Origin: Paraburkholderia sp. BL23I1N1 | Lineage (GTDB): Bacteria; Pseudomonadota; Gammaproteobacteria; Burkholderiales; Burkholderiaceae | Reading direction: 5' to 3' | NCBI RefSeq assembly: GCF_003610295.1 | Contig: NZ_RAPV01000001.1 | Coordinates: 5,642,001 to 5,706,000 of the forward strand | Length of the DNA stretch: 64,000 bases | Shown here: positions 44,931 to 53,427 of the stretch, piece by piece | How positions within the stretch are numbered: the stretch's first letter is position 1 | Layout: each line of letters opens with the position of its first letter | Position numbers and translations under genes: made by a program | Notes under the pieces: generated by a model | Databases searched by the model: none | What the model saw: the letters and a program-made list of their open reading frames with translations, nothing else | What the model was told of the DNA's origin: nothing

Positions 44931-45521
44931 ATGACCTCGCTCCTGCCGCTTCTGCTTTTCGTCGCCGTCTCGACCGCGACGCCAGGTGGCGCAACCACGC
45001 TCGCCACCGCTTCGGGCGCACGCTTCGGCTTCGTACGCTCGATTCCGCTGATGCTCGGCATCGCAATGGGCCTCGCCTCGCTCGCTGCGGTCGCCGCGCT
45101 TGGGCTGGCCGGTCTGCTGCTCGCGCTGCCGTCGCTGCAAACGGCGGTCAAGGCGCTCGGCTCGGCGTACCTGTTGTGGCTCGCGTGGCGCGTCGTGCGC
45201 AGCGGGCCGCCAAGCGCAGCCAACGGTCCCGCGCGCCCGGTTACGCTCGTCAACGGCTTGCTGCTGCTCTGGCTCAACCCGAAAGGCTGGGCGATGACGG
45301 TCGGCGCGGCGGCGTCGTTCGCGCTGCACGCGAGCAATCCGGGCCGACTCGCGATGCTGCTCGGGACCGCGTTTGGCGTTGCTGCGTGCGCGTCGCTCGC
45401 GTTTTGGTGCGCGCTCGGCGTGCTGCTAGCGCGGTTCTTTCGAACGCCGCGCCACTGGCGCATTCTCAATCTCGCGATGGGCGCGCTGCTCGCCGCCTCT
45501 CTTATTCCAATCTGGAGATAA
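44931..45521 (+). CDS. LysE/RhtB-family exporter
   Basis: From ATG 44931 the protein is 196 residues with about six membrane segments. It shows the family opening LLLFVAVSTATPGGATTLAT, a GIAMGLASLAAVAALGLAGL segment and LVNGLLLLWLNPKGWAMTVG. LysE proteins export amino acids or similar small molecules. The stop is 2 bp before the cupin ATG, so the two are co-translated. It is the intact version of the remnant at 4090-4270. Confidence 0.9.
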   Translation: MTSLLPLLLFVAVSTATPGGATTLATASGARFGFVRSIPLMLGIAMGLASLAAVAALGLAGLLLALPSLQTAVKALGSAYLLWLAWRVVRSGPPSAANGPARPVTLVNGLLLLWLNPKGWAMTVGAAASFALHASNPGRLAMLLGTAFGVAACASLAFWCALGVLLARFFRTPRHWRILNLAMGALLAASLIPIWR

Positions 45522-45523
45522 GC

Positions 45524-45916
45524 ATGTCGTCCCATCCGTTTGCCGAATCGTTCGACCTTGAAGCTGCGTTCGTCGACGTGTCCGACTATTGGTCGCCGAA
45601 AGTCGTCGCTCAGGTCAACGATCAGTACGTGAAGGTCGCGAAAGTGCGTGGGCAGTTCGTGTGGCACGACCACGAGCACGAGGACGAGCTGTTCTTCGTC
45701 GTACGCGGACATCTGAAGATCGAATATGAGGGCGGGCGTGTCGTCGATCTGCCCGCGGGCTCGATGCACGTGGTGCCGCGCGGCACGCTGCACAATCCAG
45801 TCGCAGACGACGAATGCTGGATCGTGCTGATCGAGCCCGTGCAGACAAAGCATACGGGGCACGTGGAATCACCCTCGACGAGGACGATCGAAGAGCAGTT
45901 ACGCGGATCACTCTGA
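45524..45916 (+). CDS. Small cupin-domain protein (copy B)
   Basis: The 130-residue protein has the two cupin motifs HDHEHEDELFFVVRG and GSMHVVPRGTLHNP. It differs from copy A (3698-4087) at only a modest number of positions plus one extra Gly (EYEGGRVV). It overlaps no gene but starts 2 bp after the LysE stop. A role in modifying or sensing the exported compound is plausible but unproven. Confidence 0.85.
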   Translation: MSSHPFAESFDLEAAFVDVSDYWSPKVVAQVNDQYVKVAKVRGQFVWHDHEHEDELFFVVRGHLKIEYEGGRVVDLPAGSMHVVPRGTLHNPVADDECWIVLIEPVQTKHTGHVESPSTRTIEEQLRGSL

Positions 45917-46156
45917 ATTCACTCCCCGTTACTATCTTCACTCCTCGATAATTGAGGATTTGGCCAGCCAGGCCCGGCATGATTCTCGCCCCCAGTCGCA
46001 GTCATGATCCGGGGGGTGTTGTCACCGGGCCTGGTGGGTGGCTGGTGATCGCTAATAGGGGCTCGGCCAGGATATCTTGAGGCCGTCCGTAACGTGGATG
46101 CCGAGACTTGCCACCGATGTTGCAGGCCAACCAGCTCAATCTGCATAAACACTTCG
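45917..46156. other. Probable IS110 left-end leader
   Basis: No gene is seen. The stretch just before the IS110 fragment (GGGCCTGGTGGGTGG and GCTCGGCCAGGATATC regions) has the look of an IS110 upstream region, but I cannot fix its end. Confidence 0.35.
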
Positions 46157-46227
46157 ATGCAAGAAAACCAACAACATAACTCCGTCGACGTCTTCGTTGG
46201 CGTTGACGTAGGTAAAGGCCATCATCG
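46157..46227 (+). pseudogene. IS110-family transposase, N-terminal fragment
   Basis: The ATG at 46157 opens a frame that reads SVDVFVGVDVGKGHH, the first DEDD motif (catalytic Asp in GVDVGK) of IS110 transposases. After GHH the frame switches into what appears to be the end of an IS256 element, so the gene is cut about 24 codons in. Confidence 0.75.
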
Positions 46228-46274
46228 CGAGATACGGTCAAGTCTGGTGTATGAGCGGTTGATAGCCGGCGACG

Positions 46275-46750
46275 TCAGGCGGCGAGTTTCTGCTGACCGG
46301 GTTGATCGTCTTGCACCGGTTCGCCGTCCCTGAAGGCAATGCCTTCCCGCAACAGCTTGATCTGTTCAGGGCCGTTGATGCGGCGCCAGGTTTTCTCGGC
46401 TTCCTCGATCAGTTTGAATGCCAGACCCAGGAAGGTCGGTCGCGACACGCAGTTGCGCGTACGCGTCGTCCGGTGGCGCACGGTCGCGAACGTCGACTCG
46501 ATCGCATTCGTGGTCCGCAAATGCTGCCAATGTTCGGCTGGGAATTCGTAAAAGGCTAACAGGCTCTCCCGGTCCTTCTTCAGCGTTTCCGTCGCCTTCG
46601 GATATTTTGCCGCATAGATCGACACGAACCGGTCGAACGCCGCATATGCTTCGGCGCGCGTGGCCGCCATCCAGATGCCCTGCATATCGGCCTTCGCGCG
46701 TGCCTGTTGCGATTTCGGCAGCGCATTGAGCACGTTGCCCATCTTGTGGA
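46275..46750 (-). pseudogene. IS256-family (mutator) transposase, C-terminal fragment
   Basis: The minus strand encodes FHKMGNVLNALPKSQQARAK, FYEFPAEHWQHLRTTNAIES and TFATVRHRTTRTRNCVSRPT, with the late catalytic Glu in NAIESTF. It ends ...QPGQQKLAA. The N-terminal half with the first two Asp residues is missing: homology stops at 46750 where the IS91-type element begins. The right end inside IS110 starts near GAGATACGGTC at 46227. Confidence 0.85.
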
Positions 46751-46777
46751 ACTTAGGCCGATATCGGCCTAAGTTCC
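46748..46777. repeat. Perfect 30-bp palindrome at the IS256/IS91 junction
   Basis: Fifteen bases beginning GGAACTTAGGCC are followed directly by their exact reverse complement. The first five (GGAAC) belong to IS256 and contain GAAC, the known IS91-type target. The rest is the IS91 end. Confidence 0.8.
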
Positions 46778-46949
46778 ATTGTACTAAACCGCTGACGCGG
46801 TAGGGGGAGGTGGGCACAGGTCTATGGCTGACGTTTGATGAAGAGGGTTGTCTGACGCTGAACCCCAGCGAGGTGGTGAGCGGTGTCGCCAGGAGCAGTA
46901 TGTGAACGCCCGGTTGGGCATTCCACCCACTGCTTCCAGGAGGCTCGCC

Positions 46950-47828
46950 ATGACACCACTGCGCCAACGCATGCTGCATGACATGCAGATCCGCAACCTT
47001 GCGGATAATACCCAGAAGTCCTATCTGATTCAGGTACGCAGTTTCGCCCGGCACTTCCGCCGCTCGCCCGAACTGCTGGGTCCCGACGAGATCCGGGCCT
47101 GGCTCGTCTACCTCCTCGAAGAGCGCAAGCTGGCACCCGCCAGTCTCGGCGCAACGATCGGTGCACTGCGCTTTCTTTACCGCGTGACGCTCAAGCGCGA
47201 CTGGAGTGACGAGGACTTTCCCCTGCCCAGGAAGCCGTTCCGACTGCCCGTCGTCCTCAGCCTGGAGGAGATCACCACCTTCTTCGAGTCGGTCGCCAGT
47301 CTCAAGCACCGCACCATCCTGATGACCGCGTACGCCGCCGGACTGCGGGTGTCGGAAGTCGTGCATCTGAAGGTCACCGATATCGACAGCAAGCGCATGG
47401 TTATTCGTGTGAACCAGGGGAAGAACCGTAAGGATCGCTATGTAATGCTCTCGACGAGGCTACTCGAGATCCTGAGGCTGTACTGGCAGGACGCCCATCC
47501 GAAGGAATGGCTCTTTCCAGGCAGCATTCCGGGGCGGCCCATCACCCGCCATGCCGTGGGCGACGCATGCGAGCTTGCACGCAAGCGCAGCGGCATCACC
47601 AAACCCGTGACACCCCATTCTTTGCGACACGCGTTCGCCACGCATCTGCTGGAAGCCGGTACTGACGTGCGCCGGATCCAGCTGCTGATGGGCCATAGAT
47701 CCCTATCGACAACGTCCCGGTACCTGAAGGTGGCCACCAGCACCGTGTGCGCCACCACCAGTCCCTTCGACCTGCTGCCGCACCCTGCACCCGTTCCATC
47801 CCCGCCACCTGCGCCCGAGTACTTCTGA
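46950..47828 (+). CDS. Tyrosine recombinase of the IS91 element
   Basis: From ATG 46950 the protein is 292 residues with the SAM-like N-terminal domain (MQIRNLADNTQKSYLIQVRS) and the catalytic domain: Arg in AAGLRVSEVVHL, HSLRHAFATHLLE, and LMGHRSLSTTSRYLKVA with the nucleophilic Tyr. Such a recombinase precedes the transposase in a subgroup of IS91 elements. The stop lies 8 bp before the transposase start. Confidence 0.9.
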   Translation: MTPLRQRMLHDMQIRNLADNTQKSYLIQVRSFARHFRRSPELLGPDEIRAWLVYLLEERKLAPASLGATIGALRFLYRVTLKRDWSDEDFPLPRKPFRLPVVLSLEEITTFFESVASLKHRTILMTAYAAGLRVSEVVHLKVTDIDSKRMVIRVNQGKNRKDRYVMLSTRLLEILRLYWQDAHPKEWLFPGSIPGRPITRHAVGDACELARKRSGITKPVTPHSLRHAFATHLLEAGTDVRRIQLLMGHRSLSTTSRYLKVATSTVCATTSPFDLLPHPAPVPSPPPAPEYF

Positions 47829-47836
47829 GCGCAGTC

Positions 47837-49042
47837 ATGCGGCCGGCGCTCGAAGTGGCGGACATTTTCCGCCAGTGTGGGCCCAGTTTCCGGCTATCCC
47901 ATGCCGAGGGGCTCAGTCGTGTGCAGCGACGCGTGATGAGTGCCATCGAGCTGTGTCGTACCGCATCGCTTGGTGCCCATCTCGAGCAGTGCGATGCATG
48001 CGGCCATCAGCGCATCAGTTACGACTCATGTCGTAACCGGCACTGTCCGAAGTGCCAGTCACTCGCCCGCGCGCAATGGCTCGAACGCCGGCATGCGGAG
48101 CTCCTCCCCTCGACCGAGTATTTCCATGTCGTCTTCACACTTCCGGAATCCATCGCCGCTCTCGCGTTCCAGAACAAGAGGACGCTCTACGATCTGCTGT
48201 TTCGCGCCAGCGCCGAAACGTTGCGCACGATCGCCGCCGATCCGAAGCACCTAGGCGCCGAGATCGGCTTCCTCACGATCCTGCATACGTGGGGACAGAA
48301 TCTGCAGCATCACCCTCATGTGCATTGCGTTGTGCCGGGCGGCGGCATCTCCCCGGACGGCGAGCGCTGGATCGCCTGCCGTCCCGGCTTCTTCCTGTCC
48401 GTGCGGGTCCTGTCACGGCTCTTTCGCCGCCTGTTTCTCGAACAGCTGCGCCGCGCTTACGACGCCGGCGGGCTGCGCCTGCACGGTCAGTTCGAATCCC
48501 TGAGCGATCCCGTCGAATTCGCAACCTGGCTTGCACCCGCGGCACGGGCGGAGTGGGTGGTCTACGCCAAGCCACCCTTTGGCGGTGCCGAACACGTGCT
48601 CGATTACCTGGGCCGCTACACCCACCGCGTCGCCATCTCCAACAACCGGCTGCTCGCCTTCGACGGGCACACCGTGCAGTTCCGCTGGAAGGACTACCGG
48701 CACGAGCCCAGACAAAGGACCATGACGCTCACGGCCGACGAGTTCATCCGTCGTTTCCTGCTGCATGTGCTGCCTGACGGCTTCAAGCGCATTCGCAGCT
48801 ACGGGTGGCTCGCCAACTGCCACCGTGCCGACAAGCTCGCCACCTGCAGGCAGCTGCTCGGTGTCGAGGCTCCCGCCGCTGCCGCAGCCGAGCCCCGGGA
48901 AGACTACCGTGACCGCTACCAGCGACTCACCGGCAAGTCACTGCGCGACTGTCCCGTATGTGGCAAGGGACACATGCTCCGCATCGAAGACATACCCGGC
49001 AGCCTTCCACGAGCCCCGCCAGGTCCCACCCATGCGCGCTAG
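47837..49042 (+). CDS. IS91-family transposase (HUH/Y2)
   Basis: The 401-residue protein has the N-terminal zinc motif (CDACGHQRISYDSCRNRHCP with further Cys), the HUH motif HHPHVHCVVPGGG, and the paired Tyr region YLGRYTHRVAISNNRLL. It ends in a second zinc motif CPVCGKGHM. It nicks single strands and transfers the element by rolling circle. The gene appears complete. Confidence 0.9.
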   Translation: MRPALEVADIFRQCGPSFRLSHAEGLSRVQRRVMSAIELCRTASLGAHLEQCDACGHQRISYDSCRNRHCPKCQSLARAQWLERRHAELLPSTEYFHVVFTLPESIAALAFQNKRTLYDLLFRASAETLRTIAADPKHLGAEIGFLTILHTWGQNLQHHPHVHCVVPGGGISPDGERWIACRPGFFLSVRVLSRLFRRLFLEQLRRAYDAGGLRLHGQFESLSDPVEFATWLAPAARAEWVVYAKPPFGGAEHVLDYLGRYTHRVAISNNRLLAFDGHTVQFRWKDYRHEPRQRTMTLTADEFIRRFLLHVLPDGFKRIRSYGWLANCHRADKLATCRQLLGVEAPAAAAAEPREDYRDRYQRLTGKSLRDCPVCGKGHMLRIEDIPGSLPRAPPGPTHAR

Positions 49043-49392
49043 TTGCCACCGCACCTGTTTCCGTACACGTTCGCCTTTCCTGACGAGGTCAACGCGGCTG
49101 CACTCGTGCCTTCGATCTGCTCGCGCACCAGCGTACTCCAAAATGGCGGATGATTTGCCGGTTCACGCGCACATTCCCGCGTCCTTTACACGTGATGCTT
49201 CCCACTCTCGCCGGAAGTCCGTGTGTGATCGCCCCTGCAAGACATCACAAATTACCGCGGCGGTCATTCAATGCCCATAGCGGCCACCGCCTGTGGAGCG
49301 GTTTAGCACAAACATTTTTTTGATTACCGGTCGCGGATCAGGTTCGACGACATGTCGATGCGCTGGTTGCCGCGACCGCCAACCAAAAAAAT

Positions 49393-49487
49393 CTCTGCCT
49401 TATGCCGACCTCCGGATTACGCCGGTGTGCAGCCGCAATGCGGCGGTGCTGGCGGTGAACGCGGCGTAGGAATCGGCATAATCAGAG
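49393..49487. repeat. Inverted-repeat end of the RIT element
   Basis: Arms CTCTGCCTTATGCCGA (49393-49408) and TCGGCATAATCAGAG (49473-49487) pair almost fully. Between them lie smaller hairpins, among them CCGC-AAT-GCGG. The inner arm overlaps the stop of the last recombinase gene. Three-recombinase elements carry such terminal repeats. Confidence 0.6.
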
Positions 49488-50468
49488 CGATTCCAGGAAG
49501 GTGAGAAGTGGATCGGAGGGACGATACCGGGCCGGGTTCGCGTTCGGCATTCGGGCCCGGGCGAGAGCTTGCTCCTTGATGCCTAGATGTGCATGAAGGT
49601 AGGTAGTGGTGTCGACATATTCATGGCCTAGCCATAGAGCGATTATCGTGGGATCGACTCCCGCTTCCAGAAGCCGCATCGCAGCCGTATGTCGAAGCAC
49701 ATGGAAAGTAACGTTCTTGTTTGCCAAAGTCGCACACGCAGTGGATGCTTTAGCTGCATGGAGAGTGATACGGCGCTCAATCGCGTCTCGGCTGAGAGGT
49801 GTACCGGTGCGCGTTGGGAACAACCGCGCAGCTGGATTGGCTTCACACTCGGCAAGCCATACGCGCAGCACGTTAGCCACAGGGACGCTCAAGGGTGTGA
49901 TGCGATCCTTTCGGCCCTTACCCTGACAGGCGACATGTGCGCCAGCGCCGAGGTGAACGTCAGTCCGTAGCAGGCCGATCACCTCTGAGATTCGCAAACC
50001 GGTTTGCACCGCGACCAGTAGCATCGCGTAGTCACGTCGTCCTGACCATAAGGTGCGATCGGGTGCCGCAAGCAACGCTCGCACTTCAACTTCGGTAAGG
50101 AAGGTAACGATCGCGCGCTCAAAGCGCTTGGGAAGTATCGCCAGCACCCGAGCGATGGTGGCTGCGTGTTCGGGGTGGCGTAACGCCGCGTAGCGAAACA
50201 GTGAGTGGATGGCGGCGAGCCGAGCGTTCCGAGTACGCACGCTGTTTCTACGCTCCCGTTCGAGGTGGTCCAGGAAGGCGCAGACAAGCGAAATGTCGAA
50301 ATCAGTAAAATCAAGTGCCGAAGGTGATTTGCCTGTTCGCTTTGCGCAGAAACCAAGCAACAATCGCCACGTATCGCGATACGCCGCAACCGCGCATGGA
50401 CTCGCGTGACGCTCCCGGATGAGTCGATCAGTGAAGAATGCTTGCAGAGTAATGGCAAGTTCAGTCAT
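49482..50468 (-). CDS. ritC: RIT tyrosine recombinase, third gene
   Basis: The 328-residue protein has an N-terminal core-binding domain and catalytic residues in QTGLRISEVIGLL (Arg), FHVLRHTAAMRLLE (His-x-x-Arg) and LGHEYVDTTTYLHAHL (His and Tyr). The order and ATGA coupling to the upstream gene identify it as RitC. All catalytic residues are present. Confidence 0.85.
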   Translation of the reverse strand: MTELAITLQAFFTDRLIRERHASPCAVAAYRDTWRLLLGFCAKRTGKSPSALDFTDFDISLVCAFLDHLERERRNSVRTRNARLAAIHSLFRYAALRHPEHAATIARVLAILPKRFERAIVTFLTEVEVRALLAAPDRTLWSGRRDYAMLLVAVQTGLRISEVIGLLRTDVHLGAGAHVACQGKGRKDRITPLSVPVANVLRVWLAECEANPAARLFPTRTGTPLSRDAIERRITLHAAKASTACATLANKNVTFHVLRHTAAMRLLEAGVDPTIIALWLGHEYVDTTTYLHAHLGIKEQALARARMPNANPARYRPSDPLLTFLESL

Positions 50469-51391
50469 GTTTGCTCTCCATGCAGATGCTCCAGACGCTC
50501 GGCTGCCTTAGCGAGTAGCTCCGGAGCTGCTGACAGATACCAATAGGTCGATGCCGGGCTTACGTGCCCAAGATAAGTTGAAAGCAGCGTGAGGCGTTGC
50601 TGCGTGTTCGAACCATCTCGGTAGGCCTCGAGCATCGTATTAACGGCGAACGCATGACGCATGTCATGAATACGGGGGCGACAATGAGTGGTGCGCGACA
50701 CGAGACCTGCTTGGCGGACCACTCGCTGGAAGGTCCACTGAACGTTGCAGTACAGGAGCCGGCTGCCCGTCGGAGATATGAACAGTGCAGAGGTTCCCTC
50801 GGCGCTGGCCATTCGGTTGCGGCGGGCGAGATAACGCTTCAACGACGCGACCGTTGTTGGGTGCAAGGGAATTTCTCGCATCTTATTGAACTTCGCATTT
50901 CTGATGATCAGTGTGCCATTGCGCGCATCGAAGTCATGCAGATCGAGGTTGATCGCTCCACCCACTCGCATCCCGGTCACGGCAAGCAATCCGATCAAGC
51001 TCTGGTAGGTTGCTACTCGTAGCGGTGAGCTGAGCGCGCCGGCGGCCTTGATTAAGGCGATGATCTCTTCCTCACGATACAGATACGGGCAGGCTCGGTG
51101 CGGCCGCCAAGGCAATAAGTCGGATGGTGGAACCTCGATGGAAGGATTGGTGGCTTGCAGATACTTAGTGAATCCACGAACGGCCGATAGACGATAGGCC
51201 CACCAGTTGTTGCTGCCGTCGTTTGGTTGGCACGCCCACGTTAAAGCGTGTTGAATGGTGATCGCCGGTGCTCCTGTGGCCAGGAAAAAATCAATGAATT
51301 GCTTCAGCAGCTTCTCCGACCGTCGCAGCTTGTAGCCCAGCGAGCGGCGCAAATTCAAATACTCAGCCAGAGCACAATGTAATTCGCTCAT
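50465..51391 (-). CDS. ritB: RIT tyrosine recombinase, second gene
   Basis: From ATG 51391 the protein is 308 residues: an N-terminal LNLRRSLGYKLRRSEKLLKQ typical of RitB, Arg in AVTGMRVGGAINLDL, IHDMRHAFAVNTMLE, and LGHVSPASTYWYLSAAPELL with the Tyr. It overlaps both neighbours by ATGA. The codons upstream of 51391 belong to the reading frame opposite the ritA remnant and are not part of the gene. Confidence 0.85.
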   Translation of the reverse strand: MSELHCALAEYLNLRRSLGYKLRRSEKLLKQFIDFFLATGAPAITIQHALTWACQPNDGSNNWWAYRLSAVRGFTKYLQATNPSIEVPPSDLLPWRPHRACPYLYREEEIIALIKAAGALSSPLRVATYQSLIGLLAVTGMRVGGAINLDLHDFDARNGTLIIRNAKFNKMREIPLHPTTVASLKRYLARRNRMASAEGTSALFISPTGSRLLYCNVQWTFQRVVRQAGLVSRTTHCRPRIHDMRHAFAVNTMLEAYRDGSNTQQRLTLLSTYLGHVSPASTYWYLSAAPELLAKAAERLEHLHGEQT

Positions 51392-51545
51392 GCCGCACCT
51401 CCCGGCCACGGACGGGCGAGCAGGCGCAGCCCATCCCGGTCGACCTTCGCGTAGATTGACGTGGTCATCAGGCGCCGATGACGCAATACCTGGGCGACCT
51501 CGGGAAGTGCAACACCCGAGCGAACCATCTGGGTTGCAAGCGAAT
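51388..51545 (-). pseudogene. ritA: RIT tyrosine recombinase, first gene, C-terminal remnant
   Basis: The minus strand encodes HSLATQMVRSGVALPEVAQV, LRHRRLMTTSIYAKVDRDGL and ends RPWPGGAA with a TGA coupled to the ritB ATG. This is the last 50 residues of a tyrosine recombinase, including the catalytic Tyr in TTSIYAKVD. The rest has been replaced. Confidence 0.8.
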
Positions 51546-51559
51546 GGGGGCTGGTTCGC

Positions 51560-52168
51560 ACGATCGCCAAGGGACTGGAATGGTCCTACGGCTGGGAAGC
51601 ACCCGCCGCCCAGCGGCTGCGCTTCCTGCTCGACTTTTCCTATGCGACCGGTCTGCGTGCGAGCGAACTGGTCAGCGCGAGGCTTGGCGAGATCCGGATA
51701 GATGAACGCGGTGCCCACTGGCTCAATCTCGTGGGCAAGGACGGCAAGCCCGGCAAGGTGGCTTTTCCGCCACTCGCGCGCGTTGCACTCGAACAGTACC
51801 TCGTCCAGAGGCGTCTGCCAGTGACACCGCAGCGCTGGAATCCGAAAGCCCCGCTACTGGCGAGTTTTGACGGGGAAGGAGCAACGGGCATCACCCGTTC
51901 CCGTCTGTGGTTCGTGATGCGCGGCTTTTTCCGCCTGGCCGCCGATGTCATCGGCACCGATCATCCCGTACTAGCTGAAAAGTTGCGTCGCGCCAGCCCC
52001 CACTGGACGCGCCATACCCACGCCACCCATGCGCTCGCTCGCGGCGCGGAGCTGACGACCGTGCGAGACAACCTGCGCCACGCCTCTATCGCAACGACCT
52101 CGATCTCCCTGCTGAGCGACGAGGCCAAACGCTCCCGGCAGATGGATGAGGCGTTCGCCGCGCCGTAG
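51560..52168 (+). pseudogene. Tyrosine recombinase, N-terminally truncated
   Basis: The frame is open from about 51560 with no good start and reads GWEAPAAQRLRFLLDFSYAT, GLRASELVSARLGEI, SPHWTRHTHATHALARGAEL, then RDNLRHASIATTSISL. The Arg, HTRHT-like and H motifs are present but the final Tyr is replaced by Ser-rich sequence (TTSISLLSDE). The N-terminal domain is missing; a GTG at 51731 is internal. It abuts the ritA remnant head-on, so a recombination event joined them. Confidence 0.75.
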
Positions 52169-52273
52169 CCCACGCCCTCCGACCCGGCGTCGTCGGCTAA
52201 ACGTGCTTTATTTTCCGTTTTCTCAAGCGACCCCTATCTGAAGTTCCTTTGCTCTCCCTGGCGATTTTTGGGG

Positions 52274-53422
52274 TTATGCGCGCACGAGGCCTGTCATTGG
52301 CCGCATTCCCGCGGTCTGGCCGAATAGCGCGGCGGCGGTACGCTGGGGATCGAGTCCGAGGCTTTCGCTCGCGGCGCCGGCGATCAAGGCATCCAGCGAC
52401 TGCGTCGGCTTGAGATCGCGCGCTTCGTAAAGGTCGCCCGGTTTCAGGCCGGGCCAATCGGCAAGCACGCGCCCGCCCGCCACCGATCCGCCCAGCACCA
52501 TCGCCACCGAACCCGTGCCGTGATCGGTGCCCCCCGTCCCATTGGCGGCAGCGGTTCTACCGAACTCGGTTGCCACGACAACCGTCGTCCTGGTCCACAA
52601 CGGCCCCATGCCGTCGCGCAACGCCGCGAGCATGGTGTCGAGCGATTTCAACTGATTGGCGAGGCGCGCGTTCTGCGCCGTATGCGTGTCCCAGCCACCG
52701 GTTTCGATCATCGCAATACGTGGGCCGTCGTCGCGCGACAGAAAACCGGCCGCGAGCTTGCCGAGGCTCGCCGGGTCCTGGCGCGCACCGGCGTCGCCTG
52801 CGAGGCCGCGCGCGGTCATGGCCGATTCCCAGAGCGGGCGCAATTGCGCGTCCTGGTCGTACAGTTGCGAGACCCGCATGAGCAGATCGTCAGGCGCTTG
52901 CGGCAACCCCGAGGGCGCGTACGACGTCACCGCCGCCTTGCCGCGCAGCGCCATCGGCACGGTCGGCGCGAAGGCGATCGCGTTCTCGCGTGTGGCGGGC
53001 ATCGAGGCAACGAGCCGGTTCAGCCAGCCGTCCTTCATCTGATACGGCGACGTGCCGCCGGTCTCCAGCACGTTCTGCCCATCAAAATGCGAGCGGTCGC
53101 GGTACGGCGACGCCACCGCGTGCACGAACAGCGCCTGATGATTCGCATACATCGCGGCGGTCTGCACCAGTGAGGGATGCAGCGCGAAGGTGCCGTCGAG
53201 CCGGGTCGCGTTGGAGGCGTCGATCGCCAGCGCGCCGCGCAGTGTCGCGTAGGCGGGCTCGGCATACGGCACGACGATGTTCAGGCCGTCGGCCGCGCCG
53301 CGCTGGATCACGAACACGAAACGGCGATCGGTTGCGACGCTTGCAAAAGCGATCTGCGGCGACACGAGAATCGCGCCCGCGCCTGCAGCGGCAACGCTTA
53401 GAAACTTGCGGCGTGAAAGCAT
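52274..53422 (-). CDS. DUF1501 secreted protein
   Basis: From ATG 53422 (8-9 bases after GGAG; ATG 53431 overlapping the previous stop is the alternative) the protein has 382 residues. It begins with a Tat-type signal: SRRKFLSVAAAGAGAILVSP. Then come FVFVIQRGAADGLNIVVP, RDRSHFDGQNVLETGG, MIETGGWDTHTAQNARLANQ and VVVATEFGRTAAANG, all typical DUF1501 motifs with an alkaline-phosphatase-like metal site. It follows the DUF1800 gene, its usual partner, and is the last gene of the sigma-factor operon. The biochemical role is not established. Confidence 0.85.
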   Translation of the reverse strand: MLSRRKFLSVAAAGAGAILVSPQIAFASVATDRRFVFVIQRGAADGLNIVVPYAEPAYATLRGALAIDASNATRLDGTFALHPSLVQTAAMYANHQALFVHAVASPYRDRSHFDGQNVLETGGTSPYQMKDGWLNRLVASMPATRENAIAFAPTVPMALRGKAAVTSYAPSGLPQAPDDLLMRVSQLYDQDAQLRPLWESAMTARGLAGDAGARQDPASLGKLAAGFLSRDDGPRIAMIETGGWDTHTAQNARLANQLKSLDTMLAALRDGMGPLWTRTTVVVATEFGRTAAANGTGGTDHGTGSVAMVLGGSVAGGRVLADWPGLKPGDLYEARDLKPTQSLDALIAGAASESLGLDPQRTAAALFGQTAGMRPMTGLVRA

Positions 53423-53427
53423 GGCAT

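Larger units (their letters stand above)
46753..49300 (+). mobile_element. IS91-family element with accessory tyrosine recombinase
   Basis: The element starts right after a GAAC tetramer inside IS256 and carries a tyrosine recombinase followed by an HUH (Y2) transposase. Hairpins CCGC-TGAC-GCGG near 46789 and CCGC-N7-GCGG near 49290 sit near the two ends. IS91 elements move by rolling-circle replication. The far end is approximate: the rest of IS256 is not found there, so flanking DNA was lost. Confidence 0.7.
49393..51545 (-). mobile_element. RIT (recombinase-in-trio) element, truncated at ritA
   Basis: Three tyrosine recombinase genes lie head-to-tail with ATGA overlaps (51388-51391 and 50465-50468), the hallmark of RIT elements. 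The first is cut, keeping about 50 codons before an unrelated recombinase fragment begins at 51545-51560. One end repeat is visible at 49393-49487; the other is gone. Confidence 0.75.

Noticed and set aside
44099..45916. A 605-codon plus-strand frame running into the cupin gene
   Set aside because: Only its last 130 codons (from 45524) are a real protein; the rest is antisense to LysR and out of frame with LysE.
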